From: Meloidogyne chitwoodi
Lineage: Eukaryota > Nematoda > Chromadorea > Rhabditida > Meloidogynidae
Assembly (NCBI GenBank): GCA_015183035.1
Contig: JACZZP010000003.1
Coordinates: forward strand, 434,001 to 498,000
Reading direction: 5' to 3'
Length of the DNA stretch: 64,000 bases
Positions 59,911 to 64,000 of this stretch are shown here, piece after piece. The notes under the pieces are model-generated. The model was not told where the DNA came from. It was given only the letters and a program-made list of their open reading frames with translations, and did not search any database. Numbering within the stretch: position 1 is the first letter of the stretch; each line of letters begins with the position of its first letter. A program made the translations under genes and the position numbers.

Positions 59911-60210
59911 TGTATTTTTTTAAAGTCCACATTTTATCTTTCGAATTGTATTCTTATTTTATTCGAATTAAAAAGATCAATTTATGATTTTTTTTTTAAT
60001 TTTAGCCTAAATAGATAAAGGTTTGCAATCAAGAAAGAAGCAAAACTCTTTTTTCTTCAAAGTCGAAAGCTTTACCGCCTAAACCACCGAATCACTGTTT
60101 AAGTTTTCACCTTTAAAGGATATTAAACTTTAACCTTAAACATTTAATAGAGTCCAATTTTATTAAATAATTTTTTTTAATTAAAAAATATAAAAATAAC
60201 CTACTTATTT
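59911..60210. other. family 3' flank and spacer to FRA10AC1
   Basis: Starts with the 3' flank of the monooxygenase unit. At about 60064-60104 a minus-strand half tRNA-like sequence (TTCGGTGGTTTAGGCGGTAA, A box only) remains. Nothing else. Confidence 0.45.
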
Positions 60211-62179
60211 TCACAAAAGTAAATCATCAATAAATTCATCAAATTCCTCAACAGCAGTTTTTTCTGCTTCTAAAACGGCAATTTTGCTACTCCAAATTTT
60301 TGAAGCAGATTGTTGTTTATTTGCTTCCTCATCAATTTCCCTCTTTTCTTCTTCTGATAATTTTTGTTCCAATTTTTCTTCATTTTTATCAATCTGTTCA
60401 TCTTCGCTTTTTTCATTTTCAGAAGAAGTATTTGAAGAAGAAGAATAATTAATTAATTTTTTAATTTTTAATTTCTTCTTTTTCCTTTTTTTAATTTTAT
60501 CTTCTTTTTCTGATGATTTTAATGCTTTTTTCTCTTTTTTTATTAATCTTTTTTGACTATGAAAATTTAATTTTTTTGAACATTCAGAACATAGACGAAC
60601 TTTTATTAAAGCATTCTTTTTAACATTATTTTCGGTATAAGCAAAATTAACCTTTTTAAAAAAAAGAATTAAAAAAATAAGATTATTGGAAAAATAAAAA
60701 AAAAGTTTCAGTTTTTGATTTTGAAGCAAAAGAATAAAATTTGAAGCAAAAAAAAAATTGAAGCAAAAAAAATATTTTGAAAAAGAAATGGGAATTGAAG
60801 CAAAGTTTCAGTTTTCAGATTTTGAAGCAAAAAAAATTTGAAGCAAAAAATTTTTTTGAAGCAAATATAAGAATTGAAGCAAAACTTCAGTTTTCAAATT
60901 TTAAAGCAAAAAACTGAAGTAAAGTTTCAATTTCTGAAACAAAAAATTGAAGCAAAGTTTCAATTTTTTGAAGCAAAAAACTAAATCAGTTTCAATTTTC
61001 AGATTTTGAAACAAAAAAATAAAATTTGAAGCAAAAAGAAATTTTTAAAATAATTTGAAGCAAAAAATTACTAACCTCCCAACTAGAAAGTTCTTCTTTA
61101 ATTTTACAAAATTTATTAGCACATTCAAATTGTCCTTTACCACAAAATAATTCTTTTTCAGTACGCCAACGCATTGCATAAACATTTTGTTTATATTTAG
61201 TTAAGTCAATAATACAATATTCTTTAAATAATTTATCATAATAACGTTTAGCTAATTTAGCTCCCCAATTTTGTTCTGCTTCAGTTAATTCTTTATCAGA
61301 CCAAAGAAAACGGTGATTTTCCTTTTTAAATTAATTTAAAATTAAAAAAAAATTTTTTGTTCACTTTCAGTTATGTTCCTCTTCCTCTACCCTTTCACCC
61401 TTCTAATAAAAATAAATTTAAAAAATTAAAAAAAATTTTTTAACTTTTCCCTTTCACACTGATGTTCCTCTCCCTCTACCCTTTCACCCTTCTAATAATA
61501 ATTAATTTAAAAAAAATGAAAAAAAAATTTTAACTTTTCCCTTTCACATTGATGTTCCTCTTCCTCTACCCTTTCACCCTTCTAATAATAATTAATTTAA
61601 AAAAAATGAAAAAAAAATTTTAACTTTTCCCTTTCACATTGATGTTCCTCTTCCTCTACCCTTTCACCCTTCTATTAATAATTAATTTAAAAAACCTTAA
61701 TAATATCAAAATCATTTTTATCATTGCTAATATCCCTTTGTAATTTATTTGTTGAACCTTTATAATATGCAACATAATTATTTATCATCATTTTATGTCG
61801 AGTATATGCATCAACTCCTTGTAAACGTGTTTTGATTCTGTTAAGAAAAAAAATTAAAATAAAATTTTTTTAGTCCAAAATGTAAAAATTGAGGAAAAAT
61901 AGGTTAACAAAAATGTTTAAAACTCTTATATTCTAAATTTATTTTTATAAGTTCAAAAATTTACTGAAAATTAGAATATTTACGCACAAAAATCGGACAA
62001 AAAAAAACTTTCAAAAAATTTTCCAAAATTTAATAAATTTTAAAAAACCTTTGTTCTGGAGGTATTTCTCTACTTGATTTTATCTGACGAGAGGTTGAAG
62101 GTTTATTATTTGGATTTTCTCTTTTTCTTTTTAGTTCAGGCATAAAAGGATTTGGCTCATCATAAACTCTTCTGATCAT
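60211..62179 (-). CDS. FRA10AC1: FRA10AC1 homologue
   Basis: Nuclear protein of the conserved FRA10AC1 family, associated with spliceosomes in other species; molecular role poorly defined. Four exons in phase (62049-62179, 61696-61837, 61076-61321, 60211-60651) give 319 aa, near the human length of about 315. Diagnostic segments in order: AYTRHKMMINNYVAYY, DFDIIKENHRFLWSDKE, WGAKLAKRYYDKLFKEYCII, MRWRTEKELFCGKGQFECAN and SWEVNFAYTENNVKKNALIK, with a zinc-ribbon-like set of Cys (CGKGQFEC, CKIKEE, RLCSEC). The C-terminus is Lys/Ser/Glu-rich, ending EEFDEFIDDLLL like the family. Introns 2 and 3 are packed with tandem repeats. The start lies 127 bp after the COP9 subunit 5 stop codon on the same strand. 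Confidence 0.93.
60715..61070. repeat. GAAGCAAAA/GTTTCAG repeat array in FRA10AC1 intron 3
   Basis: More than fifteen copies of TTGAAGCAAAA, many followed by GTTTCAGTTTTCAGATTTTG. It is the reverse complement of the cyclin K intron repeat at 25420-25535. Confidence 0.8.
61366..61690. repeat. about 90-bp tandem repeat in FRA10AC1 intron 2
   Basis: Four units starting near 61366, 61455, 61545 and 61635. Each contains ATGTTCCTCTTCCTCTACCC, TTTCACCCTTCTAATAATAA and AACTTTTCCCTTTCACATTG. The pyrimidine-rich unit recurs at 63121-63262 in an intron of the neighbouring gene. Confidence 0.9.
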
Positions 62180-62306
62180 TTTCTTTTTTTTCTAAAAATA
62201 AAATTAAAATAAAATTAAAAAAAATAAATAATTAAATAAAAATAAATAAAATTAAAAAAAAATAAATTTTTAATCATTTTATCAAAAATAAATTAAATTT
62301 TAAATT

Positions 62307-64000
62307 TTATTCTTCCATTGGAGTATTAATATTACAACAATCCATTTTTTCATTTCTTCCTTCTTCCCCCTTTTCTTCACTTTTCTCAGTTTTTTCTTCT
62401 TCAATTATTATTATTTTTTGATTGTCTTCATCTTTTTGGACATTTATTTCTTCTAATTTTTGAACAGTACAAACATTTTTTATTTTATCAGACTCTAATA
62501 GCCCTTCTTCTTCTTTTAATTGATCTTTCATTATTTGATTGTTATTTTCAATTTTTAATTTAGGTATTGAACAAGAAGAGAAGAGACTGTACAAAATTTA
62601 TTTATTTTTAGTTAAATCCCCCGCCCTTTTGGAACAAAAAATTTTTTTTCAAGAATTTTCAAAAAAACGGGGGATGGTTTTTATGGACTAAATAGAAAAT
62701 GGTTTGAACATAAATGAATATGGAACAATGGAAAAAAGGTTAAATTGACACCTTTTTTCGTTGTTTTATTGAACAGGAGAGTGACGGGGGATTAAAAAAA
62801 ACTTTTTGGGAAATTTTTTCCTAAATTTTATTTTTGTTCCAAAATATTCCCCTCAAAAAATAATTTAATTAAAAAAACCTATTTTTAACAGCATGTATAA
62901 GCAATCCATGCAAAACTTCACAACCCAATTTTTCTCCATCTTTAACAGCTTTTTGCAATTTTTCACCAAAAATAGAAGAATTTTTATTTCCAATTTGTTC
63001 CAATTTTGCTGCCAAATCATAAACTTGAGAAGTTATATAATGCGAATTTGTTATTAAACGATTAGAGCAAAGGGTATTCACCTTAAATAAAGTTTTTTTG
63101 TTTAAAAATTAAAAAAAATTTTTTTCAGTTATGTTCCTCTCCCTCTACCCTTTAACCCTTCTAATAAAATTAAATTTAAAATAAATTTAATCTTTTATTT
63201 TTTCTTTCACTGATGTTCCTCTTCCTCTACCCTCTCACCCTTCTAATAATAATTAATTTAAAAAAAAATCAAATATCAAAACTTTATAAAATTAATTTTA
63301 CTTTCGTAAAATAAAAAGACTAAAAATCGTTAATTAAACCAGAGAAAGGCAAAATAAAAAATTGTAAATATTAAAAAAGGGCCTAAAAATAAGAAAAATA
63401 GAAACATTCTCATCACTTAATCAAACATATTGAACTTAGATTTGTACGGAGAATTGAAAAAAATTTAATCCAAAAAATGAAATATGAAAGAAAAAATGCC
63501 CAAAAACATAAAAGTGCCCTCACTAATGTCAACAATATTAGAAATAAAATTAAAAAAATTAAAAAAAAAACCCAATAAGTATTCCAAAGAGCATCAAATA
63601 TTTTTGCATCAAGTGAAGATTTAAAGTAAGTAATGTCTAATGAATAATACTAAAAAATTTAAATAAAAATAAATAAATTAAAACAAAAAAACCTGTTTAC
63701 AATGTACTCCAAAATCTTCAACTTTATTTAAAGGAATAGTTTGATATTCTGATTGAGCCTCTTCCGGGGGTTTATAGCCTTTTAAATTAAAAAAAAATTT
63801 TACAAAGCATAAAGTTTAAAAAATAAAAATAAAAAAACCTTTTGGATATGTCCTAAAAGCACCAATATCGACTTTTCCTGCACTAATAGTTCGAATTGGG
63901 TCAACCTAAAAATTAATTTTTAAAATTAATTCTTAAAAAGAAAACTAACAACAATAGCAACAAAAGGTTCCTGATACTGCTGATTAAGTGCTTGTGTGCC
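62307..64000 (-). CDS. csn-5: COP9 signalosome subunit 5 (Jab1), 3' part
   Basis: Catalytic deneddylase of the COP9 signalosome, removing NEDD8 from cullins. The window holds six exons of the 3' part: 63950-64000, 63839-63905, 63693-63778, 63572-63649, 62879-63081 and 62307-62586, all in phase and open to the edge. Clear matches: [67 protein letters not shown] and LWNTYWVNTL. The JAMM metal-binding motif (HxHP...D) would be encoded beyond the edge. The C-terminal exon encodes a Glu/Lys-rich tail of about 90 residues that is longer than and unlike vertebrate CSN5. Introns contain a foldback (62632-62855) and the about 90-bp repeat. Confidence 0.94.
62632..62855. mobile_element. foldback element in CSN5 intron
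   Basis: The ends GGAACAAAAAATTTTTTTTC and AATTTTATTTTTGTTCC are inverted, with inner pairs ACGGGGGATGG / GACGGGGGATT-like and TGGAACAATGG. The pairing is weaker than in other elements listed. Confidence 0.4.
63121..63262. repeat. two units of the about 90-bp repeat in CSN5 intron
   Basis: Units at about 63125 and 63208 with ATGTTCCTCTCCCTCTACCC and ACCCTTCTAATAA, matching those at 61366-61690. Confidence 0.8.

Noticed and set aside
1..64000. CRISPR array, prokaryotic operons, rRNA genes
   Set aside because: The window is clearly eukaryotic, with spliced genes throughout; tandem repeats lack unique spacers and no rRNA-like sequence was seen.

Overview
The window is AT-rich eukaryotic DNA with many small introns and dispersed foldback (inverted-repeat) elements. 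Gene content (csnk-1-like CK1 gamma, COP9 subunit 5, cyclin K, an eIF4B/4H-like factor), intron style and base composition fit a nematode. A plant-parasitic tylenchid such as Meloidogyne is my best guess, but that is inference; no species-diagnostic sequence was seen.

Left part (1-7154): the 3' side of an unrecognised minus-strand gene crosses the left edge, followed by about 6.6 kb of low-complexity DNA with at least two foldback elements. Housekeeping block 1 (7155-18440, minus strand): casein kinase 1 gamma, then ribosomal protein eL39, then the tubulin-folding cofactor TBCD (23 exons, 1237 codons). Housekeeping block 2 (20020-29125): an eIF4B/eIF4H-like RRM protein (+), a short cyclin K (-), and an orphan RRM-like protein (+) that shares a 607-bp divergent intergenic region with cyclin K.

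Accessory block (31117-59911): five tandem same-strand copies (A-E) of a secreted, MICAL-like flavin-monooxygenase family. Copies A (880 aa) and D (945 aa) have full open reading frames. Copy B has a 1-nt frameshift. Copy C has a 4-nt deletion and has lost the Asp of the FAD-binding GD motif. Copy E is cut off after the N-terminal half by a deletion that joins a tRNA-like intronic sequence to the family's 3' flank. Every copy carries a sense tRNA-like sequence in the same intron. Copy A has two extra introns, each filled largely by a long inverted repeat at a site where the other copies are uninterrupted, which suggests intron gain by element insertion. Between copies A and B lie a single-pass immunoglobulin-domain protein (+) and a small secreted 10-cysteine protein (-).

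Right part (60211-64000, minus strand): a FRA10AC1 homologue lies 127 bp downstream of the COP9 signalosome subunit 5 gene (5' part beyond the edge), a spacing that allows an operon.

Across the window the 5' splice sites are dominated by GTTT rather than GTAAGT, and many 3' splice sites end in AAG. Introns also carry tandem-repeat families that recur in unrelated genes. Exon limits were set by hand from splice signals, frame continuity and remembered family sequences; no alignment was run.
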